Assembly (NCBI GenBank): GCA_023395555.1
Contig: JAEWYQ010000009.1
Coordinates: 1 to 33,295, forward strand
Length of the DNA stretch: 33,295 nucleotides
Reading direction: 5' to 3'
DNA from: Bacillota bacterium
GTDB taxonomy: Bacteria > Bacillota > Clostridia > Lachnospirales > Lachnospiraceae
The position numbers were made by a program, and so were the translations under genes. Each line of letters starts with the position of its first letter. Positions within the stretch are counted from its first letter, which is position 1. Below, in pieces: positions 15,709 to 24,306 of the stretch. Under the pieces are notes generated by a model, which was not told the DNA's origin, did not search any database, and saw nothing but the letters and a program-made list of their open reading frames with translations.

Positions 15709-17208
15709 CTACCGGTAAGCAACCGAATTCCAGCGCATCTCGTTCTTCAGAGCACGGATATCGGTGTTCTTGTCAATGACAATGTTTTCAATACCCATTG
15801 CATCGGCCCAATCCACCATCTGATCCACGCTCAGATCATAGGAAAATGCGGTGTGATGAGCGCCGCCGGCAAGAATCCAGGCCTGTGCGCCGATCTCCAG
15901 ATTCGGCATGGGCGTCCAGAAAGCAGTGGCAACCGGAAGCTTCGGCATCGGCTTCTCCACCTTCTTGCATTCCACCTCGTTGATGATCAGACGGAAGCGG
16001 GTGCCCAGATCCACCAGGGAGGTAGCCACACCCCTGCCGGTCTTGCTGGTGAACACCAGACGGGCGGGATCTTCACGGTTACCCATGGAGAGAGGCTGCT
16101 CCTTAATGGAGATCTTACCGTCGGCAATGGTAGGACAGATTTCAAGCATGTGAGCCTGGAGAATGCCTTCCTTGCCCGGAACGAAATTATAGGTGTAATC
16201 CTCCAGGAAGGAGGTTCCCTTGGCGTTCTTGACGCCGGCGGTCATAATCTTCATCAAACGAACCATGGCAGCGGTCTTCCAGTCGCCTTCGCCGCCGAAG
16301 CCGTAGCCCTTCTCCATCAGACGCTGAATAGCAAGTCCGGGAAGCTGCTTTAAGCCGCCCAGCATTCCGAAATGGGTTACCACAGCATGATAATTGCGCT
16401 CTGTAAGGAAGCGTTCAAAACCGATCTCGATTCCGGCCTGTACCGCAACATGCTCGCGGAACTCCTTCTCATCCCGGCCTTCCAGCAGGATTTCATATTT
16501 ACTGTAGTATTCCTCTACCAGCGCGTCGACATCCGCCTTGCTCACATTGTTCACATATTCAACCACGTCATTGATATTATAATGGTCGATCTCCCAGCCG
16601 AACTTGATCTGGGCTTCTACCTTATCGCCTTCGGTAACGGCAACATTATTCATGTTGTCACCTACACGGCAGACACGGATATGACTGGATTCAATCACAC
16701 CGATTGCGGTAAGCATCCAGGATGCCAGCTGCTTCTGCACGCTTTCCTTTGCCCAGTGGCCTACTACTACCTTGCGCTCAATACCCATGCGGGTTACAAT
16801 GTGCCCGTATTCCCGGTCACCGTGAGCGGACTGATTCTCGTTCATGAAATCCATATCGATGGTATCATAAGGGATTTCCTCATTGAACTGGGTATGGAAA
16901 TGAAGCAGGGGCTTGCGGTACTCCTGTAAGCCAAGAATCCAGGACTTGGCGGGGGAGAAGGTGTGCATCCAGGTGATAACACCGGCGCAGGCGGGATCTG
17001 CGTTCGCCGCATTAAAGGTCTGACGGATTACCTCGTTGGTAATCATGGTAGGCTTCCAGATCACCTCGAAGGGGAGCTGACCGGATTTGTTCAACTGATC
17101 CACGATGATTTGGGAGTGCTCGGCAACCTTGGCCAGGCAGGCATCGCCGTAAAGATCCTGGGAGCCTGTACAGAACCAGAACTTATAATCTTTTCCTGTT
17201 TGTAACAT
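15709..17208 (-). CDS. araA: L-arabinose isomerase
   Basis: This 499-residue enzyme converts L-arabinose to L-ribulose in the cytoplasm. Full family length and all signature regions are present: FWFCTGSQDLYG at the start, WMHTFSPAKSW, GGEGDWKTAA (first catalytic Glu), EDYTYNF (second Glu), AHMLEICP (His) and GGAHHTAFSYD (second His). The Mn-binding Glu/His set of the family is therefore intact. The start has AAAGGAGG eight bases upstream. That ribosome site can be paired by an upstream complementary arm in the leader. An AraC-type regulator is encoded immediately upstream in the same orientation. Confidence 0.97.
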   Translation of the reverse strand: MLQTGKDYKFWFCTGSQDLYGDACLAKVAEHSQIIVDQLNKSGQLPFEVIWKPTMITNEVIRQTFNAANADPACAGVITWMHTFSPAKSWILGLQEYRKPLLHFHTQFNEEIPYDTIDMDFMNENQSAHGDREYGHIVTRMGIERKVVVGHWAKESVQKQLASWMLTAIGVIESSHIRVCRVGDNMNNVAVTEGDKVEAQIKFGWEIDHYNINDVVEYVNNVSKADVDALVEEYYSKYEILLEGRDEKEFREHVAVQAGIEIGFERFLTERNYHAVVTHFGMLGGLKQLPGLAIQRLMEKGYGFGGEGDWKTAAMVRLMKIMTAGVKNAKGTSFLEDYTYNFVPGKEGILQAHMLEICPTIADGKISIKEQPLSMGNREDPARLVFTSKTGRGVATSLVDLGTRFRLIINEVECKKVEKPMPKLPVATAFWTPMPNLEIGAQAWILAGGAHHTAFSYDLSVDQMVDWADAMGIENIVIDKNTDIRALKNEMRWNSVAYR

Positions 17209-17216
17209 ATAAAATA

Positions 17217-17318
17217 CCTCCTTTAATTGATAGATGGTGTTAGGTTTCGCATATTGGCACGTAGTGCCATAGTATAATCAATTTTGATTATTCTATACCA
17301 TCTTATCAATAAAGGAGG
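17217..17318 (-). promoter_or_regulatory. araA leader: inverted repeat that can mask the ribosome site
   Basis: In the araA mRNA a 5' arm (17318-17297, beginning CCTCCTTTATTGATAAGATGGT without its final bases) is complementary, apart from one-base bulges, to the 3' arm at 17238-17217, which contains the ribosome site AAAGGAGG. Between them lie a GGCAC/GTGCC hairpin and an AATCA/TGATT stem. Folding would hide the ribosome site, so translation may depend on a factor, temperature or ongoing transcription. A MITE-like insertion with these arms as terminal repeats is the alternative. Confidence 0.55.
17248..17290 (-). repeat. REP-like hairpin repeat in the araA leader
   Basis: GGCACTACGTGCC with ATGCG downstream on the minus strand is a diverged copy of the element at 8865-8908 in the metG leader. 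It forms the centre of the larger inverted repeat at 17217-17318. Confidence 0.45.
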
Positions 17319-17383
17319 CGGACAGCAATCTCTTTATCCTACTGAATGAACAGCGGAAGTTACCTATTCCGACTTTTAAAAAT

Positions 17384-17412
17384 AATATAGGGCAGATGAC
17401 ATCCTTGTTGAA
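17384..17412 (-). promoter_or_regulatory. Candidate araA promoter
   Basis: On the minus strand TTCAAC (17412-17407), 17 bases and TATATT (17389-17384) lie upstream of the inverted-repeat leader. The -35 box is poor, which would suit activation by the neighbouring AraC-type protein. Confidence 0.4.
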
Positions 17413-17439
17413 GAACGATGGCCTCCGAAGCAGACCGGA

Positions 17440-18495
17440 TCATAACTCCCCGGACTGCTTCATGGCCCGGAATCTGGCGGGCGTCATACCATATTTCTCT
17501 ATAAAGATCTTATAAAAATAGCCTTTATTACGGTAGCCGCACTGCTCAATGATTTCGTCAATCCCCAGCTCAGTTTCTTCCAGAAGCTCCCTGGCTTTCT
17601 CAAGGCGAAGCCGCTGCAAATATGCGCTGTAGGTAACTCCCTCCCTCTTTTTCAAAAGGCGGTTGAAATAGTCTTCGTTATAGTGAAATTTATGAACCAA
17701 CTCCTGAATAGTAATATCCGCGGCATTTTCCCGAATAAAGCGAAGCACCTCATCGGCGATCAGGACATTCATTTCCTTGGTCTGCTCCCTGGAAAGACTG
17801 AAATCATAGGCCAGGCACAGATGCCAGAGAAGGCGCTTGATCAGCCCCCGGCAGACATATTCCGAGCCTACATCCAGATTTTTCAGTTCCTTCAGCAGAC
17901 TTCCCAGAATCTCCTCAATCCGCCCGTCGGTTTCGTCCTTCGGCTTCAAATGAAGAAATTGCTTGACTTCCTTCTGGGATAGAAGAGCAGTTCCGAAGAA
18001 TTCCGCCAGGATGCCCTCGGGAATATTCTCCCGGAGCACCTTATGGAAGACATAATTAGAGATACCCAGGAAGACCACCCTGGCATCCTGCCCCCCCAGA
18101 TAGTCCTGGTGGGTGCAGTTGGTGTCGATGAGGCAGCATTCCCCCTTGCGGAACCAGACATCCTTCCCCTGAATATTCTGACAGAACTCGCCCTCCAGAA
18201 CATAGGCAATCTCCAGATAGTTATGGGTGTGGCTCTGGGTCCTGCGGGCATCGCCCAGGAGGTAGCGGAAGGCGGCCGTATGATCCTGGGAAAGGGTAAA
18301 GGCATTCAGCTGGCCGTCCTTCATCTCCCAGCCGATAAAAAACAGTTCCACGGGATCCTTCTGGGGAAAGCTTTTGATCTCCGTATATTTACTGTCGTAC
18401 TCCGGACGCATGAGCCGGTTGGTCATCTCGTTCTTCTCTGTTACAGACCGGCAGCTGCGATACAGATCATCTAAAATCTGACGAAAGGAGTTCAT
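17440..18495 (-). CDS. AraC-family transcriptional regulator (cupin sensor)
   Basis: This 351-residue protein has an N-terminal cupin-type ligand-binding domain (QSHTHNYLEIAYVLEGEF, then FRKGECCLIDTNCTHQDY, about residues 85-145) and a C-terminal double helix-turn-helix (roughly 245-345) with FHYNEDYFNRLLKKREG and the AraC signature ending YGMTPARFRAMK. It lies upstream of araA in the same direction and is the natural candidate to sense arabinose or a related sugar and control araA/araB. It is 24 bases downstream of the CNNM gene and could be read through from it. AAAGGGA provides the ribosome site. It is not the GntR-type AraR of Bacillus. Confidence 0.88.
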   Translation of the reverse strand: MNSFRQILDDLYRSCRSVTEKNEMTNRLMRPEYDSKYTEIKSFPQKDPVELFFIGWEMKDGQLNAFTLSQDHTAAFRYLLGDARRTQSHTHNYLEIAYVLEGEFCQNIQGKDVWFRKGECCLIDTNCTHQDYLGGQDARVVFLGISNYVFHKVLRENIPEGILAEFFGTALLSQKEVKQFLHLKPKDETDGRIEEILGSLLKELKNLDVGSEYVCRGLIKRLLWHLCLAYDFSLSREQTKEMNVLIADEVLRFIRENAADITIQELVHKFHYNEDYFNRLLKKREGVTYSAYLQRLRLEKARELLEETELGIDEIIEQCGYRNKGYFYKIFIEKYGMTPARFRAMKQSGEL

Positions 18496-18519
18496 GGCAG
18501 CATCCCTTTCTATCTTATG

Positions 18520-19872
18520 TTAGGTTGCCGAAGTGACCGGATTGGTTTTCGTCTTGGTGTCAGCCAGGCATACCAGCGCACTTTCCAGGCGGTGATCCTT
18601 AATGTTCTGAACCTTAATGACCAATCCGAATTCCTCCACCTCGGGAGTGCTTCCATCATCAGGAATGGTTCCCAGAACACCGAATACGAAGCCGCCGAAG
18701 GTGTCATAATCATCCTCCGGAAGCATTACCCCGATAGCGTGGGACACTTCATCCAGAGGAGTGGTACCCTGGATCATCCAGGTATTGGAATCAATACGTT
18801 CAATAGGAGGCAGCTCTTCCGGGGCTGTGATGTCATCCTCCAGATCGCCCACCAGCTGCTCCAGCAGATCGTTAATGGTTATAATACCGCTCATACCGCC
18901 GTATTCGTCCAGCACTACGGCAAAGTGGCTGCGGGATTTCTTCATGTTACGGAACAGCACGTCGGCTTTTACCGATTCAGGAACGAAATAAGCAGGCTGG
19001 ACGGCATTTTTCATTACATTTTCCCGGGATTTATCCTTCATACGGAAATAGTCCTTGGAATTCAGGATACCGATGATATTATCCGGGCTTTCAGAGCAGA
19101 TGGGGTAGATGGAATGCTTGCTTTCGTGAATGGTCTGCTCCCATTGCTCGTCGCTTTCATCATTCCAGAGCAGGGACACCTCTGTTCTGTGGGTCATAAG
19201 CTCTCCGGCAGAAATATCGTCGAATTCAAATATATTCTGCAGCATATCCTTTTCATCGGGATGAATCGTACCTTTTTCACTGCCTGCATCTATCATCATA
19301 CGGATTTCCTCTTCCGTATTCTCATCTTCCTCGTCATGGGGGTTAATGCCAAGCAGGCGCAGCAGGCCGTTTGCAGAAACAGTCAGCAGCCAGACCACCG
19401 GGGCGAAGAGCTTTGAAATAAAGTAAATCAGCTTTGACATACCCAGTGCCAGCTGTTCGGACTTCTTCATGGCAATCCGCTTGGGAACAAGCTCTCCCAA
19501 AGTCACGGTGAAATAAGTTAATATAAGGGTAATTATGATTACTGACAGGGTACTTAGGACGGACACAGGAATAGGAACCCCCATGGACACCATGGCATCC
19601 ACCAGCCGTCCTGAAAAGTTGTCTGCCGCAAAGGCACTTCCTAATAAATTTACAAGCGTAATACCGATCTGGATCGTAGCAAGAAAACGTCCGGGCTGCT
19701 CCAGCAGCTTCGTCAGCCTGACGGCCCGTTTATCCCCGCTTGCGGCAAGCTTGGCAAGCTTGTTATCGTTCATGGAGATAACCGCAATTTCCGCACATGC
19801 GAACAACGCATTTAAAAGAATTAAGAAAAGCTGTAATATAATCTTTCCTATGATTGGCTCACCTTCTGGCAA
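18520..19872 (-). CDS. CNNM/CorC-type membrane protein (hemolysin family)
   Basis: This 450-residue protein has an N-terminal DUF21/CNNM membrane domain with about four hydrophobic segments (residues 8-30, 65-85, 95-120 and 140-170), a tandem CBS pair (about 210-335, including ELMTHRTEVSLLW and FAVVLDEYGGMSGIITINDLLEQLVGD) and a C-terminal CorC_HlyC domain ending LVIKVQNIKDHRLES. Members are implicated in Mg2+ or other cation efflux and stress tolerance rather than haemolysis. The start is TTG at 19872, with AGAGGAGG seven bases upstream. A strong promoter and a terminator hairpin precede it, so ion-responsive attenuation is possible. Confidence 0.9.
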   Translation of the reverse strand: MPEGEPIIGKIILQLFLILLNALFACAEIAVISMNDNKLAKLAASGDKRAVRLTKLLEQPGRFLATIQIGITLVNLLGSAFAADNFSGRLVDAMVSMGVPIPVSVLSTLSVIIITLILTYFTVTLGELVPKRIAMKKSEQLALGMSKLIYFISKLFAPVVWLLTVSANGLLRLLGINPHDEEDENTEEEIRMMIDAGSEKGTIHPDEKDMLQNIFEFDDISAGELMTHRTEVSLLWNDESDEQWEQTIHESKHSIYPICSESPDNIIGILNSKDYFRMKDKSRENVMKNAVQPAYFVPESVKADVLFRNMKKSRSHFAVVLDEYGGMSGIITINDLLEQLVGDLEDDITAPEELPPIERIDSNTWMIQGTTPLDEVSHAIGVMLPEDDYDTFGGFVFGVLGTIPDDGSTPEVEEFGLVIKVQNIKDHRLESALVCLADTKTKTNPVTSAT

Positions 19873-19994
19873 AAAAATAACCTCCTCTGATTAGTCCCAT
19901 CTATTATGGGAGCTTTGATCTTTCTGTTATTATAAATGTTGTAAAAAGGAAATATGTATCTGTGTACGGGTGTTATTTGTAAGCACTACAAAAA

Positions 19995-20014
19995 GGACAA
20001 TATTATTATTGTCC
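19995..20014 (-). terminator. Attenuator-like terminator in the CNNM gene leader
   Basis: GGACAATA (19995-20002) pairs with TATTGTCC (20007-20014); on the minus strand five T residues follow. It sits about 95 bases after the predicted transcription start and 120 before the TTG start codon, so it would stop transcription before the gene unless prevented. The leader between 20015 and 20108 also holds GC-rich segments (GGACGAAGACGCC, CGCCCG) that may form an alternative fold. Confidence 0.6.
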
Positions 20015-20114
20015 TCCTAACGGGCGTTTATATTAATCATTAAATATAATATGCCGCAATAACACGGGCTGGCGTCTTCGTCCACGGAAATATACCTATC
20101 CTTTCCTTTTGTTC

Positions 20115-20143
20115 ATTATAGCAAAGAGCATTGGTTCAGTCAA
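20115..20143 (-). promoter_or_regulatory. Sigma-A promoter of the CNNM gene
   Basis: TTGACT (20143-20138), exactly 17 bases and TATAAT (20120-20115) form an almost perfect promoter on the minus strand. The predicted start is about 20108. Nothing else is seen between 20144 and the transposase remnant at 20273. Confidence 0.8.
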
Positions 20144-20272
20144 GCACTATATGCACGGTGCAGCTCTGAAAGGTAAACTCTTTTAAATATGCCTGATTTC
20201 ATGGAAAACAGCTATTGTGGATATCGTTCCTCTGTTTCATTGATTTTCAGGTAAGTTATCCACATCCCATGG

Positions 20273-20542
20273 TCAGACTTTTCCTACTCCCTCTTTTTCT
20301 GTCTGTTTTTCCTGCATTAAGCATTCTGCCACGTTCACCGTCCGCTCATTATAGCTGATCCCGTTTACCCATTTCACTCCATTTTTACAGTTCTGGATTT
20401 CCCGCTCTTTTAGTAAATGAAACTCTGACGCCACTGATGGTATTCTTCCATCTTTAAAACGGATCAGGTATTTCCATTCGTTATCATCGCAGATCTGAAA
20501 AACCTTTTCGTTTGCGTACAGACTGTCTCCCATCCAGTTCAC
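20273..20542 (-). pseudogene. Transposase remnant (DDE type)
   Basis: The 89-residue frame carries GDSLYANEKVFQICDDNEW and IRFKDGRIPSVASEF, which match the middle-to-late part of a DDE transposase common in Clostridia (IS4-like). The rest of the transposase is absent on both sides and no terminal repeats were found. It is a degraded insertion-sequence fragment at the border between the CNNM gene and the two-component system. Confidence 0.7.
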
Positions 20543-20633
20543 CCCTGCCAGTAATCAGTAACCAGAACCGGGCAGATGGATCGGCAAAAAGAGGGCCTGC
20601 AGGTAGGAAAGCGTCCGGATACTAAAAAAACTA

Positions 20634-20686
20634 CCATAATATCATAAGATATTTCTATGTTATAGCATTAGCCTTTCCGGTATACT
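20634..20686 (+). promoter_or_regulatory. Candidate YesN-type operator and promoter, response-regulator gene
   Basis: CCAT (20634-20637), eight bases, AAGATATTTCTAT (20646-20658) and a -10 box TATACT (20681-20686). The same arrangement with the same spacing occurs at 24214-24266 before the permease gene. There is no good -35 box, consistent with an activator bound near -41. The region 20543-20633 holds nothing else recognisable. Confidence 0.65.
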
Positions 20687-20746
20687 TAGAGAAAAACGGA
20701 TTTTACTTTGGGAAAGTGTGAGGCAGACATGGAAACGGGGTGAAAG

Positions 20747-22342
20747 ATGAAGCTTTTGCTGGCAGATGATGAGAAGTATACAAGGGAAGGGCTCTATAGC
20801 CGGATTGACTGGAACAGTCTGGGGATCCATCAGGTGGAGCTGGCAGGAAACGGGCTGGAAGGAATGGCAAAGGCAAGGGAATTTTACCCGGATATTATTC
20901 TGACGGATGTGAGAATGCCGAAGATGGATGGAATTACAATGGCATTCCGTATACGGGAATATGTGCCGGACTGCAGCATTATTTTCATGAGCGGCTATTC
21001 CGACAAGGAGTATCTGAAGGCAGCCATTAAGCTGGCGGCAGTCAGTTATGTGGAAAAGCCCCTGGATGAAAAGGAGATACAGGAGGCATTACAGGCGGCG
21101 GTTAAGGCTCAGAAGGAGTATGGAAAAAGAGCCGGAGAAGAGTCGGAGCATGGAGACCGGCTATGGGCGGGTATGAAGGCTCTGATGCAGCAGGAGGCCT
21201 TGAAGCTGACCAGGAGGCAGGAGCTGGGGGAGATGGAACGGAGAAACCTCCAGCTGCTGTGCTCGGAGGAGTGCCTGTCTATGCTTTATACAACCTGGCT
21301 TGTGCAGATCGCAGGAAAAAAGGGGGAGACAGGACCGGAGGGAAGGGCTCTTTTGGAGTATCTGAGCAGTCGGCTTCACAGCGGCCTGAAGGAGAAGGGA
21401 CTGTTCTCCCTCTATGGAATAAAGGAGGATGACCTGATCTTGCTGCATATAGGAGAAAAGAAGGACGGAAGTAATGATGTGGCCGGGAATCCCCAGCGGC
21501 TTTTGAAATGGATGCAGGAGCTTCTGGATCCTTACTGCTGTTATTATATTTCCTGCGGCAGCAAGGAGGAGGGGGCAAAACGGATCTATGAATCCTATAA
21601 TAATGCCGTAATTCTGTTGCAGCAAAGCTTTTTCGGGACGGCGGTCAGAGGCTTCCTTTACGGAGAAGAAAGGGCCGGGGATTCTATCCTGGAGCTGACG
21701 GAGGAAAGGGTTCAGAGCTTCCAGGAGCTTCTGTATCTGGGGAGCCTCGAAGAGGCCGGGACATTTGTTCAAAATATCGTAAGAGAGCTGGGGGAGAAAA
21801 GCGGAACGCTGGTTTTCTATGCTAAGGACTATTTTTACCGCTGTATGCTTGCTTTAATGGAGGCGGCAGAAAGGCGGGGGTTGGAGGAGTTTGCCGGATG
21901 GGATGAGGCGCGGCTCCATGAGCGGATCTGGGAATGCCGGTATTTAGGTCAGATAGAAGCATTTCTGATGGAATGTCTCGCAAGATACTTTGAATTTGCC
22001 GAAGGAGGAGGGAAGCAGAGGATCTCGGATAAGATCGCATATTATGTTCAGAAACATTATATGGAGCAGGAGCTGTCGCTGACTTCCATTGCCGGGAAAT
22101 TCGGATTAACTGCCTCCTATCTTTGCATTGTTTTTAAAAAAGAATGCGGGATGACGCTGACCCGGTATATTGCGGAATACAGGATAAAAAAAGCAAAGGA
22201 ACATCTATCCGATCCGGATCAGAAAATCAAGGAAGTGGCCTCTCAGACCGGCTATGCGGACAGTAATTATTTTATCAAGGTATTTCGGAAGATGGAAGGA
22301 ATGACACCCCATGAATACCAAAGGAGCAGAAGAAGGAAATAG
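20747..22342 (+). CDS. Two-component response regulator, YesN/AraC type
   Basis: This 531-residue protein has an N-terminal receiver domain (residues 1-115) with acidic pocket D7/D8, phospho-acceptor D54 (ILTDVRMPKMDG) and K104 (VEKPLD). A long central region of about 300 residues follows, and then a C-terminal AraC-type double helix-turn-helix (about 425-528, from KIAYYVQKHYMEQELSLTSI to MTPHEYQRSRR). Such YesN-like regulators activate sugar-uptake operons. It overlaps the histidine kinase gene by 32 bases and the pair sits directly before an ABC importer. GGGGTGAAAG precedes the ATG. A shared DNA element suggests that it controls its own operon and the importer operon. Confidence 0.93.
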   Translation: MKLLLADDEKYTREGLYSRIDWNSLGIHQVELAGNGLEGMAKAREFYPDIILTDVRMPKMDGITMAFRIREYVPDCSIIFMSGYSDKEYLKAAIKLAAVSYVEKPLDEKEIQEALQAAVKAQKEYGKRAGEESEHGDRLWAGMKALMQQEALKLTRRQELGEMERRNLQLLCSEECLSMLYTTWLVQIAGKKGETGPEGRALLEYLSSRLHSGLKEKGLFSLYGIKEDDLILLHIGEKKDGSNDVAGNPQRLLKWMQELLDPYCCYYISCGSKEEGAKRIYESYNNAVILLQQSFFGTAVRGFLYGEERAGDSILELTEERVQSFQELLYLGSLEEAGTFVQNIVRELGEKSGTLVFYAKDYFYRCMLALMEAAERRGLEEFAGWDEARLHERIWECRYLGQIEAFLMECLARYFEFAEGGGKQRISDKIAYYVQKHYMEQELSLTSIAGKFGLTASYLCIVFKKECGMTLTRYIAEYRIKKAKEHLSDPDQKIKEVASQTGYADSNYFIKVFRKMEGMTPHEYQRSRRRK

Positions 22343-24134
22343 CAGAAAATATTTGTGGAGCCATATGAGGCTGAAGAAGAAGATGGTATTTGTCTATATG
22401 GTATGTACAGTGCTGCCGGTGCTGCTTATCGGCTTTTTTGTGCTTTACATTTTTTCGAAATCCCTGGAGGAGAAAATTGTATATTCCGCGGAGCGGGGAT
22501 TTTCACAAACCTATGACTTTCTTCAGTATAAGTTCAATAAGGTATCCGGTGTTCTGGAGCAATATGTAAACAGCAATATGATACGTGAGATTCTAATGAA
22601 GGATCTGGATCAGTATGACATTGTAGAGCAGGTATCAGATATGATCGATATCAGACAATCCTTCCAATCTGCTCAAAACAGTGAGGATGTGTACCGGATC
22701 CGTCTCTATGTCAGGGACCGGTGCATCTATGCGGCGGATGAAATCAATATGATCGGCATGAGCACGGCGGCGGATGAAAAATGGTACCGGCTTTTGCAGG
22801 AAGGAAATGTGGGGCTGCTGGGTTGTCCTGCTTCCTATATCCAAAGCGGGAGCCGGGAGGAAGAGAAGCTGCTGGCTTTTGCCATGGCGGTAAAGAATCC
22901 AAATCAATACATGGAGAATATCGGATACCTGCGGGTGGATATGAGGCAGAGTCTGATTGAGAACATTCTGAAGAATGCAGACACGGAGGAGGATGCAGTC
23001 ACCTATCTGGTTAACGGGAAGGGAGAGATTGTTGCCAGCTCAAGCCAGGGGGATTTTCCTATGGTTGAGCTGGAGAAGCCAAGCTTTGAAGCAGGGACGG
23101 GGAATCGTTTCAAAGAAGGGAGGGCCGGTGCAGAGAGGATCATGTACCGGCAGCAGTCATTCTTCAGCCCGGATTGGACCATGGTTACTGTGATTCCTTA
23201 CAGTTCTTTTATGAAGGAGGTCCACTCCCTCAGAAACCGTTTCCTCAGTCTGAGCCTTCTTTTTACCGCCCTGGTATGTACGGTTATTTACTTCTTCGGA
23301 AAGTCCATTACGGACCGGATCGAATATCTGGCAGGGCATATGAAAAAGGTGCGGGCAGGTTCGATGGAGATCCTGGGCCGGGAAGGGGGAGAGGATGAAA
23401 TCGGAGTTCTCTATGACAATTTTGACTATATGATCGAAGAAACAGTGATACTGATGGAGGAAAAGTACCGGCTGGGTAAGGATGTGAGGGCGGCAGAGCT
23501 GAAGGCTCTGCAATCCCAGATCAACCCGCATTTCCTCTATAATACCCTGGATATGATAAAATGGCTTTCCTATAAGGACAAGAAGGAGGAGATCGATCAG
23601 GCGGTCACCTCCCTTGCAAAATTCTATAAAATGACGTTGAACCGGGGAAGGAATATGGTTACAGTCCGGGAGGAGCTGGAGCATATCAGGGAGTATATGA
23701 AGCTCCAGAATATGCGGTATGACAACGGGCTGGCACTGGATATCAGGATGGAGGAAGCCCTGTATGAGGTATCTGTTCCAAAGATCACTCTCCAGCCGCT
23801 GGTGGAAAATGCCATTCTCCATGGAATTCTGGAAAAGGACGAGGGAAGGGGGACGATTTGGATCAGGGGAGAAATACAGGGAGAAAAGGCGGTAATCCAG
23901 GTGAAAGACGACGGGGTTGGAATGAAGGAGCAGGAGCTTTCCCGGCTTCTGGAGGCGGGGACAGGGAAAAAGAAGGGCAGCGGCTACGGAGTACAAAATA
24001 TTCATCAAAGAATCTGTCTTCTGTACGGAGCGGAATATGGATTGGCTTTCCATAGTGCACCGGGGCAAGGGACGGAGGTAAAGGTGCTTCTCCCTGCACC
24101 GGATGGAGAGGATGATGGGAAAGGTCAGCCCTAA
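22311..24134 (+). CDS. Sensor histidine kinase, YesM type
   Basis: This 607-residue membrane kinase has a first transmembrane helix near residues 25-48 (VFVYMVCTVLPVLLIGFFVLYI), an extracellular Cache-like sensor of about 250 residues, and a second helix near 305-325 (FLSLSLLFTALVCTVIYFFG). A HAMP segment, a His_kinase domain with phospho-acceptor H407 (SQINPHFLYNTLDMIKWL) and an HATPase domain (LVENAILHG, KDDGVGMKE, GYGVQNIHQR) follow. It probably senses an extracellular saccharide, directly or through the solute-binding protein, and phosphorylates the upstream regulator. A later ATG at 22365, just after GGAG, is an alternative start. Confidence 0.93.
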   Translation: MNTKGAEEGNSRKYLWSHMRLKKKMVFVYMVCTVLPVLLIGFFVLYIFSKSLEEKIVYSAERGFSQTYDFLQYKFNKVSGVLEQYVNSNMIREILMKDLDQYDIVEQVSDMIDIRQSFQSAQNSEDVYRIRLYVRDRCIYAADEINMIGMSTAADEKWYRLLQEGNVGLLGCPASYIQSGSREEEKLLAFAMAVKNPNQYMENIGYLRVDMRQSLIENILKNADTEEDAVTYLVNGKGEIVASSSQGDFPMVELEKPSFEAGTGNRFKEGRAGAERIMYRQQSFFSPDWTMVTVIPYSSFMKEVHSLRNRFLSLSLLFTALVCTVIYFFGKSITDRIEYLAGHMKKVRAGSMEILGREGGEDEIGVLYDNFDYMIEETVILMEEKYRLGKDVRAAELKALQSQINPHFLYNTLDMIKWLSYKDKKEEIDQAVTSLAKFYKMTLNRGRNMVTVREELEHIREYMKLQNMRYDNGLALDIRMEEALYEVSVPKITLQPLVENAILHGILEKDEGRGTIWIRGEIQGEKAVIQVKDDGVGMKEQELSRLLEAGTGKKKGSGYGVQNIHQRICLLYGAEYGLAFHSAPGQGTEVKVLLPAPDGEDDGKGQP

Positions 24135-24145
24135 GCAGTTTCAGG

Positions 24146-24174
24146 AGCCCCGGCATGTAAGAGGTGCCGGGGCT
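24146..24174 (+). terminator. Terminator after the two-component genes
   Basis: AGCCCCGGCA (24146-24155) pairs with TGCCGGGGCT (24165-24174), followed by TTATAC. It separates the two-component operon from the importer operon, which has its own promoter. Confidence 0.7.
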
Positions 24175-24213
24175 TTATACGGCCCGAAAAACAGAGAAAA
24201 GTATAAAACTTTC

Positions 24214-24266
24214 CCATGAAAATGAAAGATATTTCTATATATCGAAGCCCCTGTCTCTGGTAGGAT
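24214..24266 (+). promoter_or_regulatory. Candidate YesN-type operator and promoter, importer operon
   Basis: CCAT (24214-24217), eight bases, AAGATATTTCTAT (24226-24238) and a -10-like TAGGAT (24261-24266). The offsets are base-for-base the same as at 20634-20686. The -10 is weak and there is no -35, so the promoter should need the activator. Confidence 0.65.
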
Positions 24267-24306
24267 TAAGACAGAAAGAAACAATAATGAGCGGGAAGTG
24301 ACGGAA

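Noticed and set aside
19873..20108. M-box (Mg2+) or yybP-ykoY (Mn2+) riboswitch before the CNNM gene
   Set aside because: The conserved cores of these classes as I know them were not found, so only an unclassified attenuator-like leader is reported.
23157..24068. Long minus-strand reading frame (303 aa) opposite the histidine kinase
   Set aside because: It is a shadow frame of a clear kinase with intact motifs; no ribosome site and no recognisable protein features.
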